This document shows, in pieces, positions 6,925-13,085 of a stretch of 13,085 nucleotides of DNA. A program made the translations under genes and the position numbers. The notes under the pieces were generated by a model that saw only the letters and a list, made by a program, of their open reading frames with translations, was not told the DNA's origin and did no database searches. Every line of letters begins with the position of its first letter. Positions within the stretch are counted from its first letter, which is position 1. The DNA is from Brevundimonas sp. (lineage in GTDB: Bacteria; Pseudomonadota; Alphaproteobacteria; Caulobacterales; Caulobacteraceae), in the NCBI GenBank assembly GCA_012270135.1, contig JAAXIW010000001.1, forward strand, positions 2,276-15,360, given 5' to 3'.

Positions 6925-7664
6925 TCGTACCCCCGGTCTTCCCAGTAACCGCCCTTGCCGCGGCCGATGTGGGCGAAGCTCTCCACCGCCTCGATACGGC
7001 GGATGTATTTGGCGTGCTTGTAGCCCAGCTGCCGCTCGACCCTGAGCCGCAGCGGCGCCCCGTGCGGGACCGGCAGGGTCTCGCCGTTCATCTCGTAGGC
7101 GAGGATGGTCTGGGGATGGCGGGCGTCGATCAGGTCGATGCTCTCGTAATACCGTTCGCCGTCCTCGCGCTGATCGAGGGCGTCGAAACAGTGGAAGACG
7201 ATGTAACGGGCCTCCGGCTTCAGCCCGGCTTCGTCGAGCAGGGTCTCCAGTCGCACGCCGGTCCATTCGCCGATCGAGGTCCAGCCCTCGACGCAGTCGT
7301 GCTTGGTGATCTGGGTCCGGGCAGGCCGCGCCCGCAGCTCGGCGAGACTGAGCGACAGCGGCCGTTCCACAAGCCCGTCGAGGACCAGTCGGTAGCCCTC
7401 GAACCCGTCCGCCTTCAGCGCCCGGTAGTCCGACGCCGCCGGGTCGATGGAGCCGTTGGCCTTGAAGTCGGGCGAGATGTCCGCCCGGTTATAGGTCGGA
7501 GCCAGGGCGTCGGCCGGGATCAGCAGCCGCTGCGCCCGCCGCGTCAGTCCCTCGCCCATGCGCCGAGCCTGTTCCGACAGCCGCCAGCTGGCCTCGCCGC
7601 AGGCGCTGACCAGGGCGGCCATGCCGGTCGCGAGGGCGCCGGTCAGCCAGCGGCGGCGGTTCAT
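6906..7664 (-). CDS. Molybdopterin-dependent oxidoreductase, sulfite-oxidase fold, Tat-exported lipoprotein
   Basis: This 252-residue protein has the sulfite oxidase / YedY-type Moco-binding fold. The N-terminus MNRRRWLTG carries a twin-arginine motif and runs into LVSAC at residues 18-22, a good lipobox, so the folded enzyme is probably exported by Tat and lipidated at C22. C124 in THDCVEGWTSIGEW is the expected molybdenum thiolate ligand. The segments LPVPHGAPLRLRVERQLGYK and KYIRRIEAVE match the family C-terminus. It is shorter than MsrP and its partner is a b561-type cytochrome, not MsrQ, so I do not call it msrP. The ATG at 7664 overlaps the cytochrome stop as ATGA, and an AAGGAG lies about 8 bases before it. 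Electrons should pass between this enzyme and the cytochrome b. The substrate is unknown. Confidence 0.9.
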   Translation of the reverse strand: MNRRRWLTGALATGMAALVSACGEASWRLSEQARRMGEGLTRRAQRLLIPADALAPTYNRADISPDFKANGSIDPAASDYRALKADGFEGYRLVLDGLVERPLSLSLAELRARPARTQITKHDCVEGWTSIGEWTGVRLETLLDEAGLKPEARYIVFHCFDALDQREDGERYYESIDLIDARHPQTILAYEMNGETLPVPHGAPLRLRVERQLGYKHAKYIRRIEAVESFAHIGRGKGGYWEDRGYEWYAGI

Positions 7665-8494
7665 GGCGCATCTCCTTCCTCGGGCGGACGTCGGCCGAGC
7701 TTCGGACCCGCCGTCGATCCCGGCGGCTGGATCACGAACCAGCCGGTGATCATCGAGCGCATGTTGTTGAAGAAGCCGGTCCAGATCACCAGCCCGACGT
7801 GAACGACGATAAAGGCGACGATCAGCCCCGCCGAGATGAAATGCAGGGTCCGCGCCGACTGCCGGCCGCCCATGATCTCGAGCAACACGCCGCCAATGGC
7901 GTTAAACGCCGGCGACATCGACAGACCGGTGACCAGCATCAGCGGCAGGACGACCAGCACCATCGCCAGATAGGTCAGCTTCTGGATGACGTTGTAGGTC
8001 CGGGCGTGGTCATCGGTGGGGAAGTGGAACCGGGCATGTTCCTTCACCGACGGCCAAAAGCCGCGCAGGTCGCGTCCGCTGGGGGCCAGACGGCGCTTGA
8101 AACGGCCGGAGACCAGCGCCCAGACCAGATAGATCAGGCCGTTGATCACGAAGACCCAGGCGAACAGGAAATGCCAGTTGCGCGCCTCGGCGAGGTTGCG
8201 GCCCTGCGGGATCAGCAGCCAGTTCGGAACCCTGGGCGTGCTCAGCCACGGATCGGCGAAGGTCGAGCTGAGGCCCCAGTAGAGGTGCGGATGGGCCGCC
8301 AGAATGTTCAGCCCGCTCATCAGCAGGACAACCACGGCGGCGACATTGATCCAGTGGGTGATGCGCACCGGCAACGGGTGCCGCCAGGTGTCCGTCCGCC
8401 CGCCCGGCAGCAGCCGGTCCGCCCGTTCGCCGACGACGGGCTGGGGAACGGATCCCACGGCCTCGGGCGGCGGATCGGCGGCGGCGTCGGTCAT
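7661..8494 (-). CDS. Cytochrome b561-type membrane protein, partner of the molybdoenzyme
   Basis: This 277-residue integral membrane protein belongs to the bacterial b561 / hydrogenase-type cytochrome b group. Four hydrophobic helices lie at about 44-64, 106-129, 172-192 and 216-240. Histidines in or next to them, H47 (ITHWIN), H108 (NWHFLF), H218 (TLHFI) and H232 (VVHVG), are candidate ligands for two b hemes. The long loop between helices 2 and 3 and the polar Pro-rich tails are likely cytoplasmic or periplasmic. It is the first gene of the operon, translationally coupled by a 4-base ATGA overlap to the molybdoenzyme. It probably connects that exported enzyme to the quinone pool; this is inference from the gene pairing. 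The ATG at 8494 has only a weak GGGGA upstream. Confidence 0.88.
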   Translation of the reverse strand: MTDAAADPPPEAVGSVPQPVVGERADRLLPGGRTDTWRHPLPVRITHWINVAAVVVLLMSGLNILAAHPHLYWGLSSTFADPWLSTPRVPNWLLIPQGRNLAEARNWHFLFAWVFVINGLIYLVWALVSGRFKRRLAPSGRDLRGFWPSVKEHARFHFPTDDHARTYNVIQKLTYLAMVLVVLPLMLVTGLSMSPAFNAIGGVLLEIMGGRQSARTLHFISAGLIVAFIVVHVGLVIWTGFFNNMRSMITGWFVIQPPGSTAGPKLGRRPPEEGDAP

Positions 8495-8533
8495 GGGCGG
8501 TCCCCGTCAGGCGGCCCAGGGACGGTGTCACGG

Positions 8534-8559
8534 GCGCCGGCGCTCCGCAACGCCGGCGC
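8534..8559 (-). terminator. GC hairpin after the small secreted protein gene
   Basis: A perfect 9-bp stem (GCGCCGGCG at 8534-8542 with CGCCGGCGC at 8551-8559) with an 8-base loop begins 15 bases past the stop of the small gene and before the cytochrome b start. No T-run follows, so it is a terminator-like hairpin without proof of function. Confidence 0.45.
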
Positions 8560-8574
8560 GGCCTTCAGGGCAGG

Positions 8575-9024
8575 TCAGTTGCGCGGCGACGGCGTCAGGC
8601 AGACCCGGCCGGAGCGGCGGCAGGCGGCCATCTGCGCCTCCCAGGCGGCCTGCTCCCGCTCCCACCGGGCCTGGGCGGCCCGGGCGGCGGCGTCGTTCGC
8701 CTCCCACTGGGCGCGCTCGGTTTCGAGCCGCGCCGTCTCGGCGCGCCAGGCGGCATTGCGTTCCTCGAAGGCGGTCGCGGCCCCAGCCTCCGCCTCGGCC
8801 GCGGCGGCGTTGCGGGCGGCGATCTCGGCGTTCAGCCGGGCGGTGGCGGCGACCTCCGCGGGATCCTGCTCGGTGTCCGGCGCGCGGCTGTACATCTCGC
8901 CGCGCAGGCGCAGCCATTCCTCCGATCCCGGCTGGGCGCCGGTCGGGGACGGGGCGGTCTGGGCAAGAACGGGCGCGGCGGCGAGCGTCAGGGCGAGGGC
9001 GGCGGTCAGGGTCAGTCGGATCAT
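8575..9024 (-). CDS. Small secreted helical protein with Trp/Cys heptad stripe (unknown function)
   Basis: I do not recognise this 149-residue protein. Residues 1-21 are a clear Sec signal peptide (MIRLTLTAALALTLAAAPVLA, cleavage before Q22). A short Pro-rich segment follows, then from about residue 55 an almost unbroken Ala/Glu/Arg-rich helix. Hydrophobic or thiol residues fall exactly every seven positions: F86, W93, L100, W107, A114, W121, W128, C135 and C142. The only two cysteines of the mature protein are part of that series. The opposite heptad positions are mainly polar or Ala, so it is not a textbook leucine-zipper coil. The start ATG at 9024 is well supported by GAAGGAG 6 bases before it. 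It lies 102 bases downstream of the sensor kinase gene on the same strand. Codon use looks native, which supports a real gene. Confidence 0.78.
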   Translation of the reverse strand: MIRLTLTAALALTLAAAPVLAQTAPSPTGAQPGSEEWLRLRGEMYSRAPDTEQDPAEVAATARLNAEIAARNAAAAEAEAGAATAFEERNAAWRAETARLETERAQWEANDAAARAAQARWEREQAAWEAQMAACRRSGRVCLTPSPRN

Positions 9025-9092
9025 TACGGGCTCCTTCGGGCAAAGACCTGGCGATCAAGCTGGGCCGTTTCGCGGCGGTCTGCGAGGGATAA

Positions 9093-9105
9093 CGCCGATC
9101 CGGCG
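9093..9105. other. Short hairpin between kinase and small secreted gene
   Basis: CGCCG-ATC-CGGCG forms a 5-bp stem 21 bases past the kinase stop codon. It could be a weak terminator or attenuator before the small secreted gene. The stem is short and the T-run absent, so the call is tentative. Confidence 0.25.
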
Positions 9106-9126
9106 ATTTGGAGCCGCCCGCTTCCC

Positions 9127-10590
9127 TCAGTCCGGGAGGCGCAGTTCGAACGTCGTGCCGTCGGGGCCGGTGTCGACGAGCCGCAGATCGCCGCCGTGGC
9201 TGACCGCCAGCTCCCGCGAAATGGTCAGGCCGAGGCCGGTGCCGTCGGAGCTGCGCCCGCTGACGAAGGGCTCGAACAACTGGTCGGACAGGCGCGGCGG
9301 TATGCCCGGCCCGTTGTCGGAAATGCGGATCACCGCCTGCCCGCCGTCGTGGGCGGCGCTGACCCTGACCCCGCCCTTGCGGCCCACGCGGGCGGCGTCG
9401 CCCTCGATGGCCTGGCGGGCGTTGCGCATCAGGTTGACGAGGACCCGGTGCAGCTGGTCCGGGTCGGCGTGGACAGTGAACCGCGCCGGAATGGCCCGGG
9501 TCAGCTTCACGCCCTCGCTCGACAGGCCGGCGTCCTCGGCGGCAACGGCGACGGCCGTCCCGAGCGCCAATCGAACCCGCTGAGGCTGGGGCTCCTCGCT
9601 GCGGCCGTACTCCAGCACATTGCGCGACAGGGCTGCGGCCCGACCGAGCGCCCGCTCCAGCCGCGGCAGGGCCTTGGCCACCTGCGGGTCGGGGGAGTCG
9701 GCCAGCCGCTCGGACGCGATCTGGGCCGAGGTCAGCATGGTGCGCAGGTCGTGGTTGATCTTGGCCCCGGCCTCGCCGAGCGCGCCCCGCCGCGCCCGCG
9801 AGCGCAGCGACTGGCGGACCTCGCCCTGCATCCGCGCCAGTTCGCGTTCGACCCGGCCGATTTCGTCGTGCCGGTCGCTGGGTGGATCGCCCTCGGCCTC
9901 GGGGTCGACGGCGAACAGCTCGATCGATCGCGTCACCCGCCGCAGCGGCTGCAGCACGAGGAAGGCGAGACCGCCGTAGAGCAGCCCCCCCGCCACCAGA
10001 GACAGCAACAGCGAGACCAGCAGGCTGTTGAGCAGGAAGGTCCGCAACTCCTGCTTCAGCGGCTCGGCCGGGGCCAGAAGCTCGATGAAGTCGCCCGACC
10101 GGTAGCGGGGCCGCGCCTGGACCCGGATCGACCGGTCGGGATGCCCCGCCAGAGTGCGCCACGGGTCCAGCAGCCGGGTGACCGGGCGCGCCTCGCGCAG
10201 GTCGATCAGGTCCGGCGTGCGCGGCAGGTTGGGCGCCTGCAGAAGCAGCCGCCGCACGCCCTGATCCCCGACCACCACCGCCTGCACCCCGCCGATGGCC
10301 AGCAACTGCTCGGCCACGTCGTCCTCGACCGCCGAATAGGGCAGGGCCTCGACCCCGACCGAGGCCAGTTCGGCCGACTGCAGCCGGTCCAGCAGCCAAC
10401 GCTCGTGGAAGCTGGCGGCGCTGGGGGCCACGATCAGCACCTCGACCACCGCCGTGAACACGAAGGTCAGCAGCAGCAGCCGCCACGCCAGGGCGTCGGG
10501 CGCGTGGAAGCGCAGCCGCTCGCGCCAGTCGTCGGGCAGGCGCCGGCGCCGTTCGCCGTGGTTCATCGGGGGCCGCCGCGCCTCGCTCAT
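9127..10590 (-). CDS. Two-TM sensor histidine kinase
   Basis: This 487-residue membrane sensor kinase has TM1 at about 34-55, a periplasmic sensor region at about 56-184, TM2 at about 185-213, and HAMP at about 210-262 ending in RHDEIGRVERELARMQGEV. HisKA follows, with H280 in KINHDLRT, then a HATPase with N-box NLMRNARQAI, G1 DNGPGIPP, FEPFVSG and G2 GTGLGLTIS. All catalytic motifs are intact. No response regulator is in the window, so it is an orphan here. The periplasmic part has no family I recognise. The ATG at 10590 has GGGGAGG ending one base before it, which is too close for ordinary initiation. The next in-frame ATG at 10566 has no ribosome-binding site. A 15-codon mini-ORF ending in ATGA at this start may provide coupling from the upstream VTT gene. 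Confidence 0.92.
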   Translation of the reverse strand: MSEARRPPMNHGERRRRLPDDWRERLRFHAPDALAWRLLLLTFVFTAVVEVLIVAPSAASFHERWLLDRLQSAELASVGVEALPYSAVEDDVAEQLLAIGGVQAVVVGDQGVRRLLLQAPNLPRTPDLIDLREARPVTRLLDPWRTLAGHPDRSIRVQARPRYRSGDFIELLAPAEPLKQELRTFLLNSLLVSLLLSLVAGGLLYGGLAFLVLQPLRRVTRSIELFAVDPEAEGDPPSDRHDEIGRVERELARMQGEVRQSLRSRARRGALGEAGAKINHDLRTMLTSAQIASERLADSPDPQVAKALPRLERALGRAAALSRNVLEYGRSEEPQPQRVRLALGTAVAVAAEDAGLSSEGVKLTRAIPARFTVHADPDQLHRVLVNLMRNARQAIEGDAARVGRKGGVRVSAAHDGGQAVIRISDNGPGIPPRLSDQLFEPFVSGRSSDGTGLGLTISRELAVSHGGDLRLVDTGPDGTTFELRLPD

Positions 10591-10634
10591 GCCTCCCCTA
10601 ACGCAAAGCTTGGGCCAATCGCTGCGTCGGTCAT
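10587..10634 (-). CDS. Possible 15-codon coupling mini-ORF between VTT and kinase genes
   Basis: The frame MTDAAIGPSFALGEA starts with an ATG that overlaps the stop of the VTT gene as ATGA. It ends in a TGA that overlaps the ATG of the kinase gene, again as ATGA, so it exactly bridges the 40-base gap. It may serve only for translational relay; the peptide itself has no recognised motif. The alternative is chance, since the surrounding frame is open in this GC-rich DNA. Confidence 0.3.
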   Translation of the reverse strand: MTDAAIGPSFALGEA

Positions 10635-11353
10635 GCGCCCCGCCGCCTTCCCATCGCCGCCTGCAACCCCTTCATGGCGAAGGGCAGGACGACGGCGAGC
10701 ACGAAAACCCCGGCCATCGGCGCCCAGAACTGGGCGAAGAGGGCCTGAAAGTCCGGATTGGGATCGTTGGCCAGCAGGGCGTTCAGCCGCGCCCCGATCC
10801 AGCAGTAGATGATGTGCGCCGGCAGCAGGCCGATCACCGTGGCGATCGTATAGGGCCCAAGCCGCACCGCCATGATCCCGGCCGCGACATTGATCATGTG
10901 GAAGGGCACAACGACCGCCAGCCGCGAGGCCAGCACGTACCAGAACGTATCCTTGTCGATGGCCTCGCAGACCTTCTGCATCAGGCCGGCGTCGCGCTCG
11001 GCCTTGCGCCGCAGCGCCTCCCCAAGGGCGGACCGGGTCACGGCGTAGACCACCAGCGCGCCCGCTGTGGCTGCGATCGAGGTCGACACCCCGCCCACCC
11101 ACGGCCCGAACAAATAGCCGGCGGTGATGGTCAGGAAGAATACGCCGGGGACGACGCTGGCGGTCAGCACCGCGAACAGCACCATCAGGATCAGGAGGCT
11201 GAGCAGATAGTTGGCGGCGGTGAAGTCGCGGAACGCCTGGCCATGGTCGCGCAGGGTGTCGAGCGACAGGTAGCGGTTCCAGCCCATGGCGAAGATCAGC
11301 ACGATCACACATCCGAGCGCGATCAGGGGCAGGAAGCGTTTCACCCGGTGCAT
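10631..11353 (-). CDS. VTT-domain (TVP38/TMEM64, DedA-like) membrane protein
   Basis: This is a 240-residue polytopic inner-membrane protein. The N-terminal helix (residues about 8-25, LPLIALGCVIVLIFAMGW) is followed by hydrophobic segments and the VTT signature region VVPGVFFLTITAGYLFGPW, VGGVSTSIAATAGALVVYAVTRS, a re-entrant-loop type sequence. An amphipathic region and the conserved-like SRLAVVVPFHMINVAAG follow, with further helices at the C-terminus. Members of this broad family act in lipid scrambling or membrane homeostasis; the bacterial role is not settled. The frame is open to a GTG at 11389, but I prefer the ATG at 11353, which has GGAGAG 4 bases before it. The longer version would run into the rpmH promoter. 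It is the first gene of a leftward operon with the sensor kinase. Confidence 0.88.
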   Translation of the reverse strand: MHRVKRFLPLIALGCVIVLIFAMGWNRYLSLDTLRDHGQAFRDFTAANYLLSLLILMVLFAVLTASVVPGVFFLTITAGYLFGPWVGGVSTSIAATAGALVVYAVTRSALGEALRRKAERDAGLMQKVCEAIDKDTFWYVLASRLAVVVPFHMINVAAGIMAVRLGPYTIATVIGLLPAHIIYCWIGARLNALLANDPNPDFQALFAQFWAPMAGVFVLAVVLPFAMKGLQAAMGRRRGA

Positions 11354-11379
11354 CGTCTCTCCGCTGACGCCCCACGGCG

Positions 11380-11408
11380 TTGACACCACGGGCTTCCCCG
11401 CTTATACG
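11380..11408 (+). promoter_or_regulatory. Sigma-70-type promoter of rpmH-rnpA-yidC
   Basis: TTGACA at 11380-11385 matches the -35 consensus exactly. A 17-base spacer follows, then TATACG at 11403-11408, which shares the first four bases of the -10 consensus. Transcription would begin near 11415 and give a leader of about 58 bases before rpmH. The position, just outside the divergent VTT gene, is what a strong ribosomal-protein promoter should have. Confidence 0.75.
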
Positions 11409-11472
11409 CCCGCCCTTCCCGCGACGGACCACTTTCCGCCGCCCACCTTGTTTTCAGTCCCAGGAGCCGACC

Positions 11473-11607
11473 GTGAAGCGGACCTATCAGCCGTCGCGAC
11501 TCGTGCGCAAGCGCCGTCACGGCTTCCGTTCGCGGATGGCCACCAAGAACGGGCAGAAGATCGTCCAGCGCCGCCGCGCCAAGGGCCGCAAGCGCCTGAC
11601 GGCCTAA
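11473..11607 (+). CDS. rpmH: 50S ribosomal protein L34
   Basis: This 44-residue basic ribosomal protein, [17 protein letters not shown] at the N-terminus and KGRKRLTA at the end, is the standard length and sequence of L34, a component of the large subunit. The start is a GTG at 11473, preceded by AGGAG with a 6-base gap. The frame is open upstream to an ATG at 11380, but those codons have no L34 similarity and overlap the promoter. It is the first gene of rpmH-rnpA-yidC. Confidence 0.97.
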   Translation: MKRTYQPSRLVRKRRHGFRSRMATKNGQKIVQRRRAKGRKRLTA

Positions 11608-11615
11608 ATCGTCCG

Positions 11616-11633
11616 GCGCCCGGGACCGGGCGC
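11616..11633 (+). promoter_or_regulatory. GC-only hairpin abutting the rnpA start codon
   Basis: GCGCCCG (11616-11622), a GGAC loop and CGGGCGC (11627-11633) form a perfect 7-bp all-GC stem whose last base is next to the rnpA ATG. The only Shine-Dalgarno-like bases (GGGAC, CGGG) are inside it. It could limit rnpA translation, with ribosomes leaving rpmH opening it, because the rpmH stop is just 8 bases before the stem. Confidence 0.5.
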
Positions 11634-12038
11634 ATGAGCGACCTCGTGAAAATCGAACGCCTGAAATCGCGGCCCCAGTTCCTGGCGGCCGCGAAAGGCG
11701 TTTCAGAGGCCCGCGGCGCCGTGGTCGTGCAGCGGCTGGACCGTGGCGACGGCGACCCGACGGTGCGGCTGGGCTTCACCGCCACGCGCAAGATCGGCGG
11801 CGCGGTGGTGCGCAACCGCGCCAAGCGCCGTCTGCGCGAGGCCGCCCGCGCGCTTGCGCCGCAGCTGGCGCGGCCCGGTAGCGACTATGTCTTCATCGCC
11901 CGCATGGGCACGGCGGACCGTCCGTGGGACCGTTTGCTTGACGATGTGAAATCGGCGCTTACAAGGCTCGCGACCCCGCGGCCGGCGCCCCATGTCGCGC
12001 CCCAGGCCCCCAGTTCGCCCGCCGGCCAGGATTCCTGA
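11634..12038 (+). CDS. rnpA: Ribonuclease P protein component
   Basis: This 134-residue basic protein is the protein subunit of RNase P, which removes tRNA 5' leaders together with the RnpB RNA. Family marks are LKSRPQFLAAAKG near the N-terminus, the strand RLGFTATRKIGGAVVRNR, and the RNR motif R60-N61-R62 followed by AKRRLREAAR, which binds the catalytic RNA. The Pro/Ala-rich tail after about residue 118 is an extension beyond the usual fold. The ATG at 11634 (MSDLVKIERL) fits the family start. The frame is open far upstream through rpmH, but that is another frame of L34. It sits 26 bases after rpmH and 5 bases before yidC. Confidence 0.95.
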   Translation: MSDLVKIERLKSRPQFLAAAKGVSEARGAVVVQRLDRGDGDPTVRLGFTATRKIGGAVVRNRAKRRLREAARALAPQLARPGSDYVFIARMGTADRPWDRLLDDVKSALTRLATPRPAPHVAPQAPSSPAGQDS

Positions 12039-12043
12039 TCTCC

Positions 12044-13075
12044 ATGCCCCCCCACAACAACAGCCGCAACACGATCATTTTCATCGTGATCGCGTCGATC
12101 ATGCTGCTGGCCTACAGCTTCTTCGTGATGGAGCCGCAGACGCAGAAGCGTCGCGCCGCCCAGGAAGCCGCCGCCGCCGCCGAGGCTACGGGGCCGATCA
12201 CCGCACCCCAGCCCAGCGCCGCCGTCTTCACGACGGATCGCCGGACGGCGCTCGGCGCCAATGGCACCCAACGGGTGCCGATCGAGACCTCGACCCTCAA
12301 GGGCTCGCTGTCGCTGACCGGCGGTCGCATCGATGACCTGTTCCTGACCGACTACCGCGAGACCATCGCCGCCGACGCCCCCGCCGTCGAACTGTTCCGC
12401 CCCGAGGGCATGCGCCACGCCTTCTTCGCCCAATTCGGTTGGAGCGGCCCCAACATTCCGGGCGGCGTCCCAGGCCCGAACACGCCGTGGCAGCTGACCC
12501 AGGGGGCGACCCTGACTCCGACGACCCCCGTCGTCCTGACCTGGGACAACGGCGCCGGCCTGCGCTTCACACGCCGCATCAGCGTCGACGACTTGTACGT
12601 GTTCACGGTGACGGACACCGTGGCCAATTTCAGCGGCCAGGCGGTGACCATCACGCCGCGCTCGGGCGTTCTGCGTCAGGGCGTTCCGTCCACGCTTGGT
12701 CGCAACCAGGTCCTGCACGAGGGCGCCATCGGCGCCTTCGGGGACGGCGAGAGCTACAGGACCGAGCAGCTCAAATATGGAGCCTGGTCCAAGAAACCCT
12801 CGGTCGAGCATGAATCGACCGGCGGCTGGCTCGGCATCACCGACAAATACTGGCTGGCCGCCCTGGTCCCCCCGCAGGACGAGAAGATTGAGGCCCGGTT
12901 CCTCGTGGAAGGCGACGGCTCCGACGCCGCCCATATCGCCACCATGGATGGCGAGGCCCACACCATCCAGCCCAACACCCAGATCACCGAGACCCGCCAC
13001 CTGTTCGCCGGGGCCAAGCGCACCGACCTCCTCGTCGGCTATCAGGTCAGCCGCGCCCGGCCGCGCTTCGTCTAG
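12044..13075 (+). CDS. yidC: Membrane protein insertase YidC, N-terminal part only (in-frame TAG before the insertase core)
   Basis: YidC (Oxa1/Alb3 family) inserts and folds inner-membrane proteins. The 343 residues seen hold the N-terminal signal-anchor helix (about 9-28, NTIIFIVIASIMLLAYSFFV) and the large periplasmic P1 domain. Typical P1 sequence includes GSLSLTGGRIDDLFLTDYRE, LTWDNGAGLRFTRRISVDD, GWLGITDKYWLAAL and TRHLFAGAKRTDLLVGYQ. After GYQ the family continues with about six residues, then a Phe-x-x-Ala-(Ile/Val)-Asp-aromatic-Gly motif leading into the five-helix core. Here that alignment reads PRFV, TAG, AIA, so the stop falls inside conserved sequence and the frame looks homologous on both sides. 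Full alphaproteobacterial YidC is roughly 570-620 residues. This is either a real nonsense change, a sequence error, or a local frameshift near the window end. The start has no clear ribosome-binding site and follows rnpA by 5 bases. No yidD lies between. Confidence 0.85.
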   Translation: MPPHNNSRNTIIFIVIASIMLLAYSFFVMEPQTQKRRAAQEAAAAAEATGPITAPQPSAAVFTTDRRTALGANGTQRVPIETSTLKGSLSLTGGRIDDLFLTDYRETIAADAPAVELFRPEGMRHAFFAQFGWSGPNIPGGVPGPNTPWQLTQGATLTPTTPVVLTWDNGAGLRFTRRISVDDLYVFTVTDTVANFSGQAVTITPRSGVLRQGVPSTLGRNQVLHEGAIGAFGDGESYRTEQLKYGAWSKKPSVEHESTGGWLGITDKYWLAALVPPQDEKIEARFLVEGDGSDAAHIATMDGEAHTIQPNTQITETRHLFAGAKRTDLLVGYQVSRARPRFV

Positions 13076-13085
13076 GCGATCGCCG

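Noticed and set aside
5374..6948. 524-codon rightward frame antisense to the esterase
   Set aside because: Arg/Pro-rich shadow of the esterase gene with no recognisable domain.
6906..8494. MsrP/MsrQ methionine sulfoxide reductase pair
   Set aside because: The molybdoenzyme is shorter than MsrP and is a lipoprotein. The membrane partner has b561-type helices and histidines and a different gene order, so the msr names are not justified.
8528..10486. 652-codon leftward frame over the sensor kinase and small secreted gene
   Set aside because: Its translation is Ala/Gly/Arg/Pro-rich without motifs, while another frame on the same strand encodes the intact kinase.
11286..11633. Upstream extension of rnpA through rpmH
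   Set aside because: The frame is open, but the extension is an alternate frame of L34 and its promoter region. The RNase P family begins at about the ATG at 11634.

Overview
The window is ordinary-looking chromosomal DNA of a very GC-rich alphaproteobacterium. The ribosomal protein L34 sequence, the rpmH-rnpA-yidC order, GANTC motifs near starts and the gene content all fit Caulobacterales, with Brevundimonas or Caulobacter as my best guess. That placement is inference from recognition, not from a search. I see no prophage, insertion sequence, CRISPR array, tRNA or rRNA.

Left part (1-2740): the 3' part of a membrane hybrid histidine kinase (MASE1-like membrane region, HisKA, HATPase, receiver) runs rightward. 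It ends with its stop codon interlocked with that of a leftward glutathione S-transferase gene. A perfect 16-bp hairpin at 2692-2729 separates the GST from a leftward two-gene operon (3948 to 2741). That operon encodes paralogous, signal-peptide-bearing phage-tail-collar-domain proteins.

Middle part (3949-8574): a 365-bp intergenic region with three GANTC sites, a 17-bp dyad and lower GC lies between the tail-collar operon and rightward nrdB (class Ia ribonucleotide reductase beta subunit). nrdB ends one base from a leftward operon read as cytochrome b561-like membrane protein, then a Tat-type molybdopterin oxidoreductase lipoprotein, then an exported type-B carboxylesterase. All junctions in that operon overlap.

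Right part (8575-13085): leftward genes encode a VTT (TVP38/TMEM64, DedA-like) membrane protein, a two-TM sensor histidine kinase and a small secreted helical protein with a strict heptad stripe of Trp and Cys. A 15-codon mini-ORF bridges the first two with ATGA overlaps at both ends. Divergently, a near-consensus promoter drives rpmH (GTG start), rnpA and yidC. rnpA is preceded by a GC-only hairpin that touches its ATG. The yidC frame has an in-frame TAG just where the conserved insertase core should begin.

Most genes are known families. The items most worth a second look are the interrupted yidC, the Trp/Cys-heptad secreted protein, the two-cysteine secreted tail-collar pair, and the two unusual translation-start arrangements (rnpA hairpin, bridging mini-ORF). 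I do not see a clearly new multi-gene system.
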